From Ifrita kowaldi (Eukaryota; Chordata; Aves; Passeriformes; Cinclosomatidae): DNA of 64,000 nt. The position numbers were made by a program, and so were the translations under genes. This document shows, in pieces, positions 36,086-50,759 of this stretch. The first letter of the stretch is position 1; each line of letters begins with the position of its first letter. Location of the stretch: the NCBI GenBank assembly GCA_013398055.1, contig VZRS01002651.1, forward strand, positions 109,056 through 173,055, given 5' to 3'. Below the pieces are notes generated by a model. That model saw only the letters and a program-made list of their open reading frames with translations. It made no database searches and was not told the DNA's origin.

Positions 36086-37345
36086 TATCAAACACACAGC
36101 TGTTCTTTAGGACCAAAGGAGCCTACCTGTGTACTCAGCTAAGACTGCCAAGGCCATCTTCTCCTCTGTCATGAGTGATGAACCCAGCAGGATGTGCCAG
36201 CATAGAAGTGGCTGGTGGGGCTTTGGTGAAACACAGACTTCGGGGGCAGCTTTGACAAGACGGTGGCAGCAGCTGAGCAGTTACAAGTTACAGACTGGCA
36301 ACCTAAAGAAAGCCAGAACAGTGGTTCCCTTTGGCAATTCTAAGTGGCAGGGGTTCAGCGCCTGTTTTCCAGGGAACTGACCTTCCTTCCTGTAGGGCAG
36401 CAGGTCATGTAGATAGATTGGAGCCTTGCAAAAACATGAAAATCCTGGTGTAAGGCTGGCCTGTCACTCCCATTTGGATATGACAATGATAATGTCACTG
36501 GCCTTGTTTCATCACTTGCTTTTGCAGTCATGTACACTTTTACATTTCCACTACATGCCATGCCTATTTGAGCCCCTGTGGAAAGCCAGACTGCTGGAGG
36601 GACTGAAGTGTGGACGAGAGTCAAGCTCATAGAGCTCATATTCTTAGAAGTTTTCATTATAACCTTGAGAGTCTTCTTAACATGGCATTAACAATTAATT
36701 TCAGCATGAAAGTGGGCCTTCCCTGCCAATTTAACTAATGACACTCAAGCTCAAACAATAGCTGAATAGCAATAGCTTGGATAGGTGGTTGTAGATTTTC
36801 TATGAAGTGTCTTGCTTCGCAGCTGCCTCCATTCTTACTGCAGTTACAGGAGCAGAAGTTGCAGTCAGGGCTTATTCAAGTCTACTCAGAAGCCAGGACT
36901 GACCAAGCCAGAGGAAAGATCAGTCATTTAGATTTCATTCTTCTCACTACTGTACTGCAGTACCCATTTACATACCATGCCTAGACAGGTAAGTGGGTTC
37001 AGAGTACCCTTAGCATCCATTGGGGTCAGCAGGATGTTACACTCTTTTAAGAAACTTCCCTTTTAATGAAAACAGGTTCCTTACTTTCCCTGTATACTGC
37101 ATGCTTCCTTCAGGCTAGAGTTGTTCTGGTAATTCAGATTTCTTCTACAAAGCAAACTTGGATCACTTTGAATCCTCTTAGTTAAACCAGGAAAGCACAC
37201 TGTTGTGTTTACAGTGTTGACACCACACTTGACTGTCTCCAGAGACAGGCCTATTTAAGTCTGGCTTTAATACCAATCAGTTACCAGCAGCACACATCAG
37301 TTTATGTTAATTCAAATGCACACCATTAAACTGGTAAGGCTGTTT

Positions 37346-37371
37346 GGGGAAGGGGAAGGGGAAGGGAAGGG
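37346..37371 (+). repeat. (GGGGAA)n run, G-quadruplex motif
   Basis: Five G3-4 runs separated by AA on the sense strand of intron 5. It fits the quadruplex pattern and resembles a telomere-like purine tract, but it is not TTAGGG. Confidence 0.75.
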
Positions 37372-40300
37372 AAAGTTTGGCTATGTCTCAATATGGAGTT
37401 TTAACCCCAAGAAGAGGAGGTCACATCTCAATTTTCTGCAAGGGACCCATCAAAAATCACCAGTTTATGGCTTATGATGTCCCTTCAGGAGGGACTTCCT
37501 GGGAACACACCAGGACCTGTGTCCTCCAGCCATGCTCACACCTCCCAGAGTATTCTGGGTTTTCTGAGAGAACACAGAAGTGAGGTTCATGAGGAGTAGT
37601 CTATTATAGACAATGATTTTCTGCTCTTGAAAAAAGCCAGAAGTCTAAACCCAAGGCTGAATTGTCAGAAGATAGTAGAGATTCTCACATTGTGGGGTTA
37701 AAAATTACTACCCTTGTTGGGAATGCCTTTGCTGCAATTAAGGCATTCCTGCTTTTGCCAGCTTCTGTAAAGTACAATTCTGAAGGTAAAGCTTCATTCT
37801 TAATTCTTAAATTCCTGTCATTAATGTGTTTGGCCAGTTTTCTGATGTCAGAGAGGTTATGAAATGTTTGTAAGAAGTGCATGTGAACAGGCAGAGGATT
37901 AATTACTTTTTCTTTTCCAGTCATTGCCTTTCATGAGCAGTAAAGGTAAGGAAAAGCCACAGGAGAATCGAAGACAGGTTTCTTTAGCAGGAGTCTTTTC
38001 TACCATGGTGGTGGAGCAGAAAAAGAACAGCACTTGAAGATAATACTGAAAATGCCCATCTGTTTGGTGGGGATGGAGCAAAAGAAGAGGACAGGAAGAA
38101 AAAGGGCTGGTTTTTAATACAACAGTCTTCATCTTTCAAATGGTCTGTGACCCATCTCTTACATATTCATTGTGATTTCAGTGCTCTTTTCTACAACCAC
38201 ATGAGGTATATGAAGCTTTTGGATCCTCCTTCTCTATACAAGTTTTTATTGCCAAAGACAGAGCCTGGCCTCATCTTGCTGTGTTATTTTTACAACCTCA
38301 CAGCACAACTGTTTGCAGCATGACAGTCTCAGGTTTCTGCTCTCCTTCTGCCTGATCTCCCACTCAGCATTTGGGTACAAGACAAGCAACATACAACTGT
38401 TGTATTGTGTGATCTGGCAACCTCTTTACTCAGCCCCAGCTTGAATTTACTGAGCTGAACAAACAGTTGTCTGTCAAGAGGTTTCTCCACAAAAAAACAT
38501 TGGCTTTACTGTACCAGCTTACCATTCTGCTTCCAGCAGCAACATTCACAGAAAGAAAACTATTTTCACTCAGTGACCTGGCCATGGATTAACATACATT
38601 CATGACCAGGATGCTCCATCTCAGGATCAGTCAGTGCTCCCCCAGGCCTCAGAGTCATTTGAACCCTTAACCCATGCAACTTGGTTCCTTTTTTCTTCTG
38701 GTTTTGTCTGCTAAAATGAATATGTCATGGATAGATATTGAGGCTGGATTGTAGCTCAACACAGCATAATGCTACTGCAGCATGTCTCTTAAGGAACTCC
38801 CCAGTCAGACCATTCCCAGGGCTCTCTGGCAGTGGCACTCCCAAGGTCAGAGACTTTCTGGGACCGAAGGCCCTTCCCTGGCTCCAGTGACTGTGAATTA
38901 CATCAGTTCATCATTTTGATGCCGTGAGCATCACCATGTTGTCTTCACACACTTCAGGTGTACTTACAGAAACCAAGGTGCTGGAGAACTTCCAGGGTTC
39001 TGTTCATTAGTTTCAGTTGTGAACAGCCATCGTTTGCTTCGCTCTGAACAGATGCAGCTGAAGCACAAATCACCTTGTAAAATAAAGGGGGCCAAGCTTG
39101 GGAGAACTCCTCAGCTGGTAGAAATCACAGAACCATTTAAGTCAAATGATATCATGCTGGAGAGATTTTAGGCTAACCTACACAGCAAGGGGTAAGGCCT
39201 CAGCTGATGTCAGAGGGAGTATGACAACGCTCCTTTGGCATCTCTTCCTGTGTGAAGCCATGTTGGGTTCCAAGGCAGTCATCAGCCAGATCAAACACTT
39301 TTTATATAATGCTCTTCAGCGCAAGATGTGGGTGGGTCTCGCAAAACATTTCTGTGGTTACGAGAGGGTTTTGGTAGTTGATACATGAAGAGGGCCAGCC
39401 TGCACCATGGGCCTCATTTAAACAATAGAGGGCTCAGATACAGCGTGTACTTTAAGTAATATTTCACTGCAGGGGAATGTTATGTCCTGAACAAAAGAGG
39501 TCTTTAGCATGCATATGCCTATATTGTTAACAGCATTATTTAGTCCTAGGGAGTACAGATGTGAGACCTCTCACTACTGCAACATGAAGATGACCTTGGC
39601 CAAATGACTCATTTGTAATGGCTGGACAAATGTCAAAATACTAGGAACCCAAGATCCATAATGTTTAATTTACAGATCATTCTGAGATGGTATTTCATTT
39701 CTAAGGGATATTTATTACTATCATATAGCCATTAGGAAGTATTTATATGCTGGTATTTTTTAGGTGTGTATTCAGAAAACTCTGCCTAATCAATTAATAA
39801 TAACACGGCTTTTATTAGCAGGAGTGGGAAACTGCTGCCTCTTGCACATGTAGGGCAGTGCTTATGGCAGACAATTTGAGAACCAACTAAGTACTCTACG
39901 CCTTATCACTGCCTTGTGCATAACTGTAAAAGTCTCTCTAGAAGCATTAGCTGCAGGAGGAAAGTTGTAGCCATACCTCTCCATTTGAAGCTGCAGATTG
40001 CCCTAATTCCCAGCTCATTACATAGTTCAGACTTGCCTACTATTACAGCTGAGAAAATGGTGGGGCATGGAAGCGTCAGTGTTTAGGAGCCCTTTCCGCA
40101 TTGCTGGGCCATTCACCACCTTCCCACTCCAGCTACATCACCTTAAAGCCTCTCAGTCCCAGCTCTATCCACAGCTAAATATCTGTAGCTGCAGACTGTA
40201 CAAAGTTCAACCATCTGAGTTCACTTTAAAAAAAAGTATGTGTGTGCTAGGGGGAAATGATGTTTCCCCGTGCTAGAGCGGCATAGTTGCTTTCTAAGTA

Positions 40301-40685
40301 AGCTTATTTTAGCCAAAAGGCAGGAAATTGCAGCATGCCCAAACAATTTAGGTACCAGCCCTGACTCAACTCCCCAACTGAATCTCCCACACTTTTAAAC
40401 TTGCTTGGCCTCAGCAACATCCACGTGCTTTCTTGCCATTACTCACTAGCCAACACACACCCTGTGGAGAGTCCCCTCATGCAGCAGCTCCTTTGGAGGC
40501 CTTCTGACAGCCAAGGAAGAGATTGAGTCTTCGTGGTGTCATTTCCACCATCCAGACTTTCCTCATACAAGTGATTGACATGTACAAAACAACCATCCAC
40601 ATACAAGTCCTTCTCTCCATTTCCGCAGTCCTTCCTAAAAATACACATCACGCTTTTGACCTTCCTGGAGGATGCAACTTTCTGT

Positions 40686-40790
40686 ATCATGGAATCATAG
40701 AGTATCCTGAGTTGGAAGGCACCCACAAGGATTATCAAAATCCAACTGCTGGCCCAAGAATCCCACCCAGTGCCTGAGCATGTTGTCTTA
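40686..40790 (-). mobile_element. CR1 LINE 3' end fragment, antisense
   Basis: Starts with ATCATGGAATCATAGAGTAT and continues GAGTTGGAAGGCACCCACAA, then TCCAACTGCTGGCCC and AAGAATCCCACCCAGTGCCT. This is the reverse complement of a bird CR1 3' end, with the terminal ATTCTATG-type repeats at the left. It is a 5'-truncated, slightly deleted copy inserted antisense in intron 5. The right edge is approximate. Confidence 0.8.
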
Positions 40791-42330
40791 CCACCTCCAC
40801 CTTTTGTGGAGGTGCCTCTTTTCCCAGCAGAGAAGCTCCTTTTAAAAGCGTTCTCTAGCATTGCCTCTTGCTGGGTTTTGACCAATTTCACAGGCTTGCA
40901 GATGGGCTTTACTACAATCCAAGTTCATTACAGTCTCTAAGAGTTACCGGGCAGCCTCGACTCATTGTCTCTAACATCCTATTAAAGATGGTCTCTACTG
41001 GTAGATTATTTAATTGCTGATCCTCTGTCAGTCACGGAGAACCCTCCAGGACCTCACATTTTTTACTGTGCAGTCTGTGGTGACAGATACGTAGGGCAAG
41101 CATTTGTGGTTAAAAACAAACAAAAAAACCCTTGAGTGCCTGTGCTCAAATTCCTAAAGGTGTCCCAAGTGAAACTAGAAGGAAGGCAAGCTGCTTTAGG
41201 TCCTGTGCAAGCAGAGCTCAAACATAACTGAAGTGTGCTGCAAAGCATCAGCTGCTCCAAGATAACTTAACAGTGTGCTCGGAGCTCTCAGCTCTGGGGA
41301 GAAGAAATGCAGTGAGCCTGAATCTTTTCTACTGGTGTTTAATGCTTTTTATTTCCTATTTGCAGTGGCTTGAGACACAGTTACCACAGTTGCTCTGCTG
41401 CTCATTAAATTACTGCAACTGAGTCATATATCTAAATATGCTGATAGACAGCTATATGGTTTGAAATCGAGTTTTTAAGTGGTTGTAGGAACCAAGCAGA
41501 GTTTTCAAAGATTTTTGGTTTTATCATTGAAGCAAACAGCAGTCTCAGAAACTTGGGTGGTTGGGATTTTTTGCAAATTCCACCAGCCTACTAAATACCT
41601 TTGCAAGTCTGAGCAGCTCAGTCAGTTTAGAATATGGGATGGGGCCCTTGATCACTTAGGATTTTTCTTGTGAAGATCTCAAGATGCAGATCTGAGTTCT
41701 TCTCATTTGAGGTGTATTTATATTCAAGCTTAGCCTGAATCCATCTTAAAAGCTAAGTGAACAACAGAAAACCAAATCTGCACTTGAATCCTAGCTCTTC
41801 TTAGCATCTGAAGCATCTTTGTTTCCACTTAGACATCTCAGGCTGATTTTTTTTGTGTGCTTCTTTGGTTTTGTGCAGAACGGGGGCCCAGGGTGTGTGT
41901 CTGAATGTGAGAGAGAGAGATTAAAAAAAACATTGCCTATTGCAATTAATGAGGTGAAAGTAAAGATGAGTGTAGATTGTATCTCTGTAAATATGAGCTA
42001 TAAGGTGCTGTAATTGGAGGTTGTCTGCCCTGGGTTGAACATTCAAGAATATGACAAAGCCTGACATTGACTGGCCTCTGCCAGGAGCACCATCCCTCCA
42101 GCTGACCCCAAGGATTCTTGCACTAAAAAGCCGTTTTCTATACATTTCTTGCATTGAAAGAGTTGTGGAATGAATTGCACATGTGTCAAAGAACCATTTA
42201 AGTGGGACCTTACTACTCTTTTATCTGAGAACCTCCCACAATATTAAAAGGCACAAACCAGAAGAGCAATGTAATCTCCCTTGTCTTGAATCATAAATGA
42301 AGTCTAGAAAAGAAGCTTTTTCCTAATATA

Positions 42331-42349
42331 TGTGTGTGTGTGTGTGTGT
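42331..42349 (+). repeat. (TG)n microsatellite
   Basis: About nine TG dinucleotides followed by TATGTACAC in intron 5. Likely length-polymorphic. Confidence 0.9.
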
Positions 42350-43959
42350 ATGTACACTGTAAGAATTGTGTTTTGTGAATTTGTCAGAGGGGGGAATGAC
42401 AAAAATTAAAGTAGTAGCCTTCAGTTTTCAGACCTCTCACTTAGTCCAGGGAAACTCGTGCCCAGGTTTCATTTTTTAAATCAAAACCTAGAAAAATTTC
42501 AAGTGAGGATGGACATTTTTCTGTGGAACATGTTTTTCTGTGAAAAATGCTAGTGAAAAGAAGGCTTTTCTAACCAAAAGTCTGTCTCTTTCCTTTCATA
42601 TTCCTCCACAAGGCTTGTAGATGTCATGGATGAGGTCACCAGCAGGGTAGGTTTCAGCTAGAATGGGAACCTGCAATTTTTTGCCAGATGTCATGTCTTC
42701 AAAACAAACTGCTTTTTTCTTTGTAGAACTGGCAGGGAGAGACTAAAGCAAGGGCACTGGCAAACTAAGCTCTGGTTTTAGAGACAGTACTGGTGTCAGA
42801 GATACTCTTTGCAGTTTGAAAGTGGGAAAATAAGATCTCTATCCATTTCAGGTGTGTTCACTAAATGTGTTACTCGTATCCTTTTCAAAAAGTATTTTAT
42901 ATTCCCATGTCATCATCCCCATTGTAGCACGTGCCAACCCCAGACAGACAGACGGGAACAGAAAGACAGGATGTCAAGAATCCATTTTAGCACTTAGAAG
43001 CTGTATGTCTTTGGTTGCCAGCCTTGAACAACTCTAACAAGCCATTTCTCAGAGGCTGGTATTGCTTTCAAAGTAAAATGCAACCCCACAGCCACCTTAG
43101 AAATCGGGATAGCTGAGCTGTGAAAACCCTGTTGTTTCTAACAGCAGCAGTACCCCCAGCTCTGTACAATTCACTTTCCATATTCCATATTCCCAATTGT
43201 TCTGTGCTGCACACATTGCAAACAGGAAGTAAGAGCAGCTCAGCTCTTGGCTTCCTCAGTCTCAAGAGACTGCCATGAAACTGAAAAACACTAAACTAAA
43301 ACTTAAGTGTCTGTTAGACCTTTAATTAGCGACCTAAGGAGTGTTTGCCAAGAGGAAATTTGAATTCAATTATCCAAATAGAAAGTATTTAACCTCTCAA
43401 TAGCACTCAAGTAATTATAATACTTAGGTGTTGTTTCTTTTCAGGAACCTTAAAAAGTAAAACAAAAAATCAAATTGAAAATGGGAGAAGGTGTCAGTTT
43501 TATATCACATGGAGTCTACAAAGGAAAGCTGTAATAGTGCCCATGCTTTAGACTCACATGTTAGCACAGAAAGGGGCAGCCTCAAGCAGGGAGAGCAGGT
43601 TGCAGGATTCTTGATTTCTCCACTAAAACAGCCAGCAACAGCATCAGGGCCAACAGCATGAGCTTTATGTGCTTCAGTACATAAACTAAGAGCAGCAGGT
43701 CACCTCACACAGCTTTTGATGTGGCAGAGGTGCTCTGTCAGTGTCAGGAGAGCTGGGATGCATCAGAAGAGGCTGTATATTCCAGTCCATTTTACAAACA
43801 TCGCTCGATACCAGCCAAGCCATTTTCATTTCAGGTTGCAGCAGCATTTCAGCCCTGATCCCAACTGTCCTTTCACTACACATCCACCCAAAAGTTTCCA
43901 GAATTAATCCCAAGGTAAAAAAAGGGAAAGTTAATATTTTCTTGCTTCTCTCTTTACAG

Positions 43960-44102
43960 ACTGTAGGTTGCTTTGGGATTATGTTTATCAGCTGCTTTCC
44001 GACAGCCGGTACGAAAATTTCATCCGATGGGAAGATAAGGAATCCAAAATATTTCGGATAGTGGATCCCAACGGGCTGGCCCGTCTGTGGGGAAACCACA
44101 AG
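43960..44102 (+). CDS. ETV6: ETV6 exon 6: N-terminal half of the ETS DNA-binding domain
   Basis: A 143-nt exon entering in phase 1 and leaving in phase 0, human-equivalent codons 337 to 384. It encodes ETS helix 1 and the following strands: CRLLWDYVYQLLSD, RYENFIRWEDKESKIFRIVD and NGLARLWGNHK. The Trp residues of the ETS core and the Arg equivalent to R369 (44055-44057), mutated in familial thrombocytopenia with leukaemia risk, are kept. Acceptor CTCTTTACAG, donor AAG|GTAAGG from 44103. The protein part is identical to what I remember of human ETV6, as expected for this domain. Confidence 0.98.
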
Positions 44103-44690
44103 GTAAGGAAGCAGTGCAATTTTCCTCCTGCAGCACTTCGCCTCTTGTAGCATCACAGGATTCAGTTACAAACAGGGGGGAAAGAAGAAAGGATGGCATA
44201 TAAATTACTGCTGGAAAATGGTAATCTTTTATTCTATGTACATTAGAAATACAGTGCATCCATCCTGAAGCACTAAAACCTATTCTTCATGTAGAGAACT
44301 TGTTGGTTTGGTTTAAAGGCCTTTAGTTATAAATGCATGTAATTATAAAATTACAAGGAGTGCAAGAATTAACAGTCCTTCTCTCTCAAGGCATCTTATT
44401 TCTTCTCGAAACCTGATGATGAGGATATTCTGATGAGATGTGGTTTATGAGGAGCTCTGTACTACATCTCGGCAGGACCTTTCTGTGTTCCTGTCTGTAG
44501 CAATTCCCAGATCCTACACACTGCCCTGGGACAGACACCAAATGCTGCAGGATTACGTATTCCCTTCTAAGAGGACAGTTCCTGCTTTGTTCTCTGGAAA
44601 GCCGTTACTGATTTTTACAGCTTGGGGCTGAGTTATGTATGGATATTTCTGTATATGTATATAAGTATATTCATAGGAATGTATGAGTAG

Positions 44691-45150
44691 TCAGCATGGA
44701 TTTACAAAGGGGAAATCATGCTTGTCCACCGTGGTATGTCTACAACAAAATGACTGGCTCAGTGGATTCAGGGAGAATAGTGGATATAGCTTATCCTGAT
44801 TTTAGAAAGGCTTCTGAGACTGTCTCATAACAGCCTCAAAGACAGACTAATTAAGTATGACCTAGACAAGAATACAGTGAAGTAGATTGAAAACTGGCTG
44901 ATCTGCTGGGCTGAAAAGGTGGTGATCAATGGCACAAAATCCAGCCACTAGTCATTTTACCCCAGGGATTGATTCTGGGTGCAGTAATGTATGTCCATTA
45001 ATGACCTGGATGATGGGAGAGATTCTCAGACAACACAGAACTGGGAGGAGTAGCTGACGCACCAGAGGGTTGTGCTGTCATCCGTGTGGTTCTGAACATG
45101 GTGGAGATACGGGCTAATGGGAATTTTATGAAACTTACTAACTTACCCAA
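44691..45150 (+). mobile_element. CR1 LINE fragment, reverse-transcriptase region, broken
   Basis: In broken frames it reads CR1 ORF2: a degraded QHGFTKGKSCL-like start at 44691, KMTGSVDSGRIVDIAYPDF-like sequence, DRLIKYDLDKNTVK, IENWLICWAEKVVINGTKSS, PQGLILG, VHLNDLDDG, then GGVADAPEGCAVIR and MVEIRANGNFMK. Many stops and shifts are present. It lies in sense orientation in intron 6. It comes from a different or older CR1 copy than the one at 35.3 kb, since the wording of shared motifs differs. Confidence 0.8.
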
Positions 45151-45787
45151 CCTGCACGTTAACAATTGGGCCATGCCATCATGTCTCATGCTGGGTGTCT
45201 AAAACTGAACCTCCTTCAGACCACTGGCCACTTCGGTAACACAGTGGCCTTTCAGCATATAAGAAATGGAAGAAGCACACACAGTATTTCAGGGGGCTTC
45301 CCAACGAGAGGAGTCTAGATTTTGCAAGGAAAACTTTGTCCCTGCTAGTGTTTCATTGCCGCAGGAGATCATGATGTGGCCTCCCTTAGGAGAGTTATTG
45401 TGGTCAGGGCAAGCAGAGGAGGTCTGCTCTTACTGGGCATTTTAGGCAGGTGGATCAGCATGCTTTGATGAAGCCAAAGTCCTGACATGGAGGCTCCCAA
45501 AACAAAAACGTGCTTCTACTGGTTCAGCATTTTTTGCCAATGGCGAGGCAGCTGATTTATACTCGTGCACACACAGCTTTGCCAGCAGAGTTGTCTCTCT
45601 GCTGGGAGTCTCTGCCAGACAGCAACCACTGCTCCTCGTACCAGAAAAATGCTCTTCATGTAGGCACAGCCTAAGGGGCTGATCCTGCTGTTCTAAGTCA
45701 GTACTTAGGGGCTGCCCATGTACAGCTCTGCCAGTGCCCATCACTTCTGCCTTGTGACACTCAGCTTCAGCAGGGCCATCTCCTCTC

Positions 45788-45819
45788 GGGGCTTAGGAAG
45801 GTTTTGATCAATCATCTCA
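45788..45819 (+). repeat. 32-bp diverged direct repeat, upstream copy
   Basis: Matches 46392-46423 in 29 of 32 positions at an offset of 604 bp. The partner contains the exon 7 branch-point candidate. Origin unknown. Confidence 0.8.
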
Positions 45820-46391
45820 TACTTCAGTATACCTCAGTGCTCTGGCCATGGCCTTTGGGGCCAACAGGTCCCAGAATGAAGGGGAGGATCTGTCACAGAA
45901 GCAGATATACAACCCAACTGGCTTCTTGATTTACACCTGTGTAAGAAGAGGAGAAACAGGCTGTCAGTCCCCACAGTGCTCTGTGAGCATTAACTGATTA
46001 ATGCAGGGGAATCCCGGAGGAACAGTGCTCTAAGCAGGTATTGCTGACAGATTCAGCCTATTAGCCACTGCTCCTAGGCTTTTACAAAAGGTGTTTTCAT
46101 TAAGAACAGGCCTGTCACATCCCACTTGGCATGAGCATCTCCCTCCACCTAATGTCTCCTCTTGTAGTTAATTCTTTTGTTATCTGTGTTCCAAGAACTG
46201 TGAAAAACATCACTTGGAATTTTTGTTAGACTCCTTGCTTAAATTGCCCTGAGTGGAAAGAGACACACAAAAATTTGGTGATGAGGGCTGTGGGGGCAGA
46301 ACAGGCCTGCCAACAGCAAAAAATGGTACATACAATTTCTTGAACTGTCTTGGTTACTTTAGGTAGCTGTGATAGTTCTGCAACTCATTTT

Positions 46392-46423
46392 GGGACTTAG
46401 GAAGGTTTTAATGAATCATCTCA
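46392..46423 (+). repeat. 32-bp diverged direct repeat, copy at the exon 7 branch point
   Basis: Second copy of 45788-45819, ending at the A of CTCAC, 34 nt before the exon 7 acceptor AG. It immediately precedes the polypyrimidine tract. Confidence 0.8.
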
Positions 46424-46448
46424 CCACTTTTTTCCTTTTTTCTTTTGA

Positions 46449-49745
<3,297 letters not shown>

Positions 49746-49851
49746 GTTCATGAAGACCCCAGACGAGATCATGAGTGGCCGGACAGACCGCCTCGAGCAC
49801 CTTGAATCCCAGGAACTGGATGAACAAATATACCAAGAAGATGAGTGCTGA
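49746..49851 (+). CDS. ETV6: ETV6 exon 8 (coding part): end of ETS domain, C-terminal inhibitory tail and stop
   Basis: 106 nt, entering in phase 2 and ending in TGA at 49849-49851, the same coding length as human. It encodes FMKTPDEIMSGRTDR and LEHLESQELDEQIYQEDEC. The tail contains the C-terminal helix that folds over the ETS domain and lowers DNA binding until displaced. The C-terminal end EDEC is unchanged. The first base completes the Arg codon split with exon 7. The open frame in this region continues from intron 7 but only this part is ETV6. Confidence 0.98.
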
Positions 49852-50159
49852 AGGAAACAGGTGCACCACCTCTGTGGGTCCAGGGGAGAAACATCTGCCC
49901 GATGGTCGGCACGGTTTGGGAGGGGAAGCAACAACACAGAAGCAGTACTTGAGGTCGCCGCTTAGCTTGAAGACCACGCAGAACCTGAAGCACCTTAACA
50001 AAACAAACTAACAGGCAGAAGTGGTGCTGGCAGGAAAGCAAAGGGGAGAAAGCCTGGACTTATGCACTACTTCACTGTTCCTACAAAGTCTCCCTTGAGT
50101 TTTTTCTTTCTTTTTGGTTTGTTTCAGTTTTGGGGGTTTTTTGTCATTTTTTTTTCCCT

Positions 50160-50165
50160 AATAAA
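50160..50165 (+). terminator. ETV6: Proximal poly(A) signal candidate
   Basis: AATAAA about 310 nt after the stop, preceded by a U-rich tract. It would give a short 3' UTR isoform lacking the microsatellite and most downstream regulatory sequence. The downstream GU signal is weak. Confidence 0.4.
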
Positions 50166-50681
50166 CATGCAGTTTGACTTTCCTTATCTCACATAGGACA
50201 AGACATCGGATTATGCTTCTTCTTTTTTGGGTTTTTGTTTTTGTTTTTGGAAGGCTTTCCTATGGAAATAGAGCGCTCTTTTATTTTCTGTGCAAGTCTC
50301 ATGACACACCACCGCATAAACAATAGCAACACAGAAGGGATTTGCTCAAGGCTTCCACTTTGCTTGGATCAATCTATATGTGCTGCCACTGGGAAATGTG
50401 TCGAAGCTACCAAAAGAATTTCTCACACATACCTGTCAAATGAAGAGGAGACACCCTTCACATATAGGCTGGGCTGCCATCCCAGCATAGCTTGGGCTCA
50501 CAATGAGTACTCCGAGTGGCAGTTAACTGCTGGAATATGGACCAAAACCAATCACCTAAGTGCTCCGGGGAGGAGAAAAATAAATGTGACAAACCTCTGC
50601 AAGAGACTATCAGTTAACATTTTCCCTCCTTCTAGCAAAGAAGTGATAGAATGGAGCAGGGGGAAGGGAGGGTGGGGACAA

Positions 50682-50759
50682 ATACATATATATGTGTGTG
50701 TATATATATAAGTTCCATATATACATATATATATATAAATATATATGTAACCCCCCCCC
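50682..50759 (+). repeat. AT/TG microsatellite followed by poly-C, in the 3' UTR
   Basis: Alternating purine-pyrimidine tract of TA and TG repeats with ATACATAT interruptions, ending in nine C at 50751-50759. It can form cruciform or short hairpin structures in DNA and RNA, and is likely variable in length. Confidence 0.9.

Larger units (their letters stand above)
30232..43959 (+). other. ETV6: ETV6 intron 5
   Basis: 13,728 bp, the largest intron fully inside the window, phase 1. The orthologous human intron carries the t(12;21) ETV6-RUNX1 breakpoints. It holds a sense-oriented CR1 reverse-transcriptase relic, an antisense CR1 3' fragment, two G-quadruplex motifs and a (TG)n tract, all listed separately. 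I found no additional exon. The open frame at 40439-40891 on the minus strand overlaps the antisense CR1 fragment and is not a gene. Confidence 0.93.

Noticed and set aside
39120..39160. AATCACAGAACCATTTAAGT resembling a CR1 3' end
   Set aside because: The match covers only about 20 bases and the following sequence does not continue into a CR1 body that I can recognise.
50235..50711. 158-codon open frame in the ETV6 3' UTR
   Set aside because: Its end runs into the AT/TG microsatellite, and composition and content look random; no known domain.
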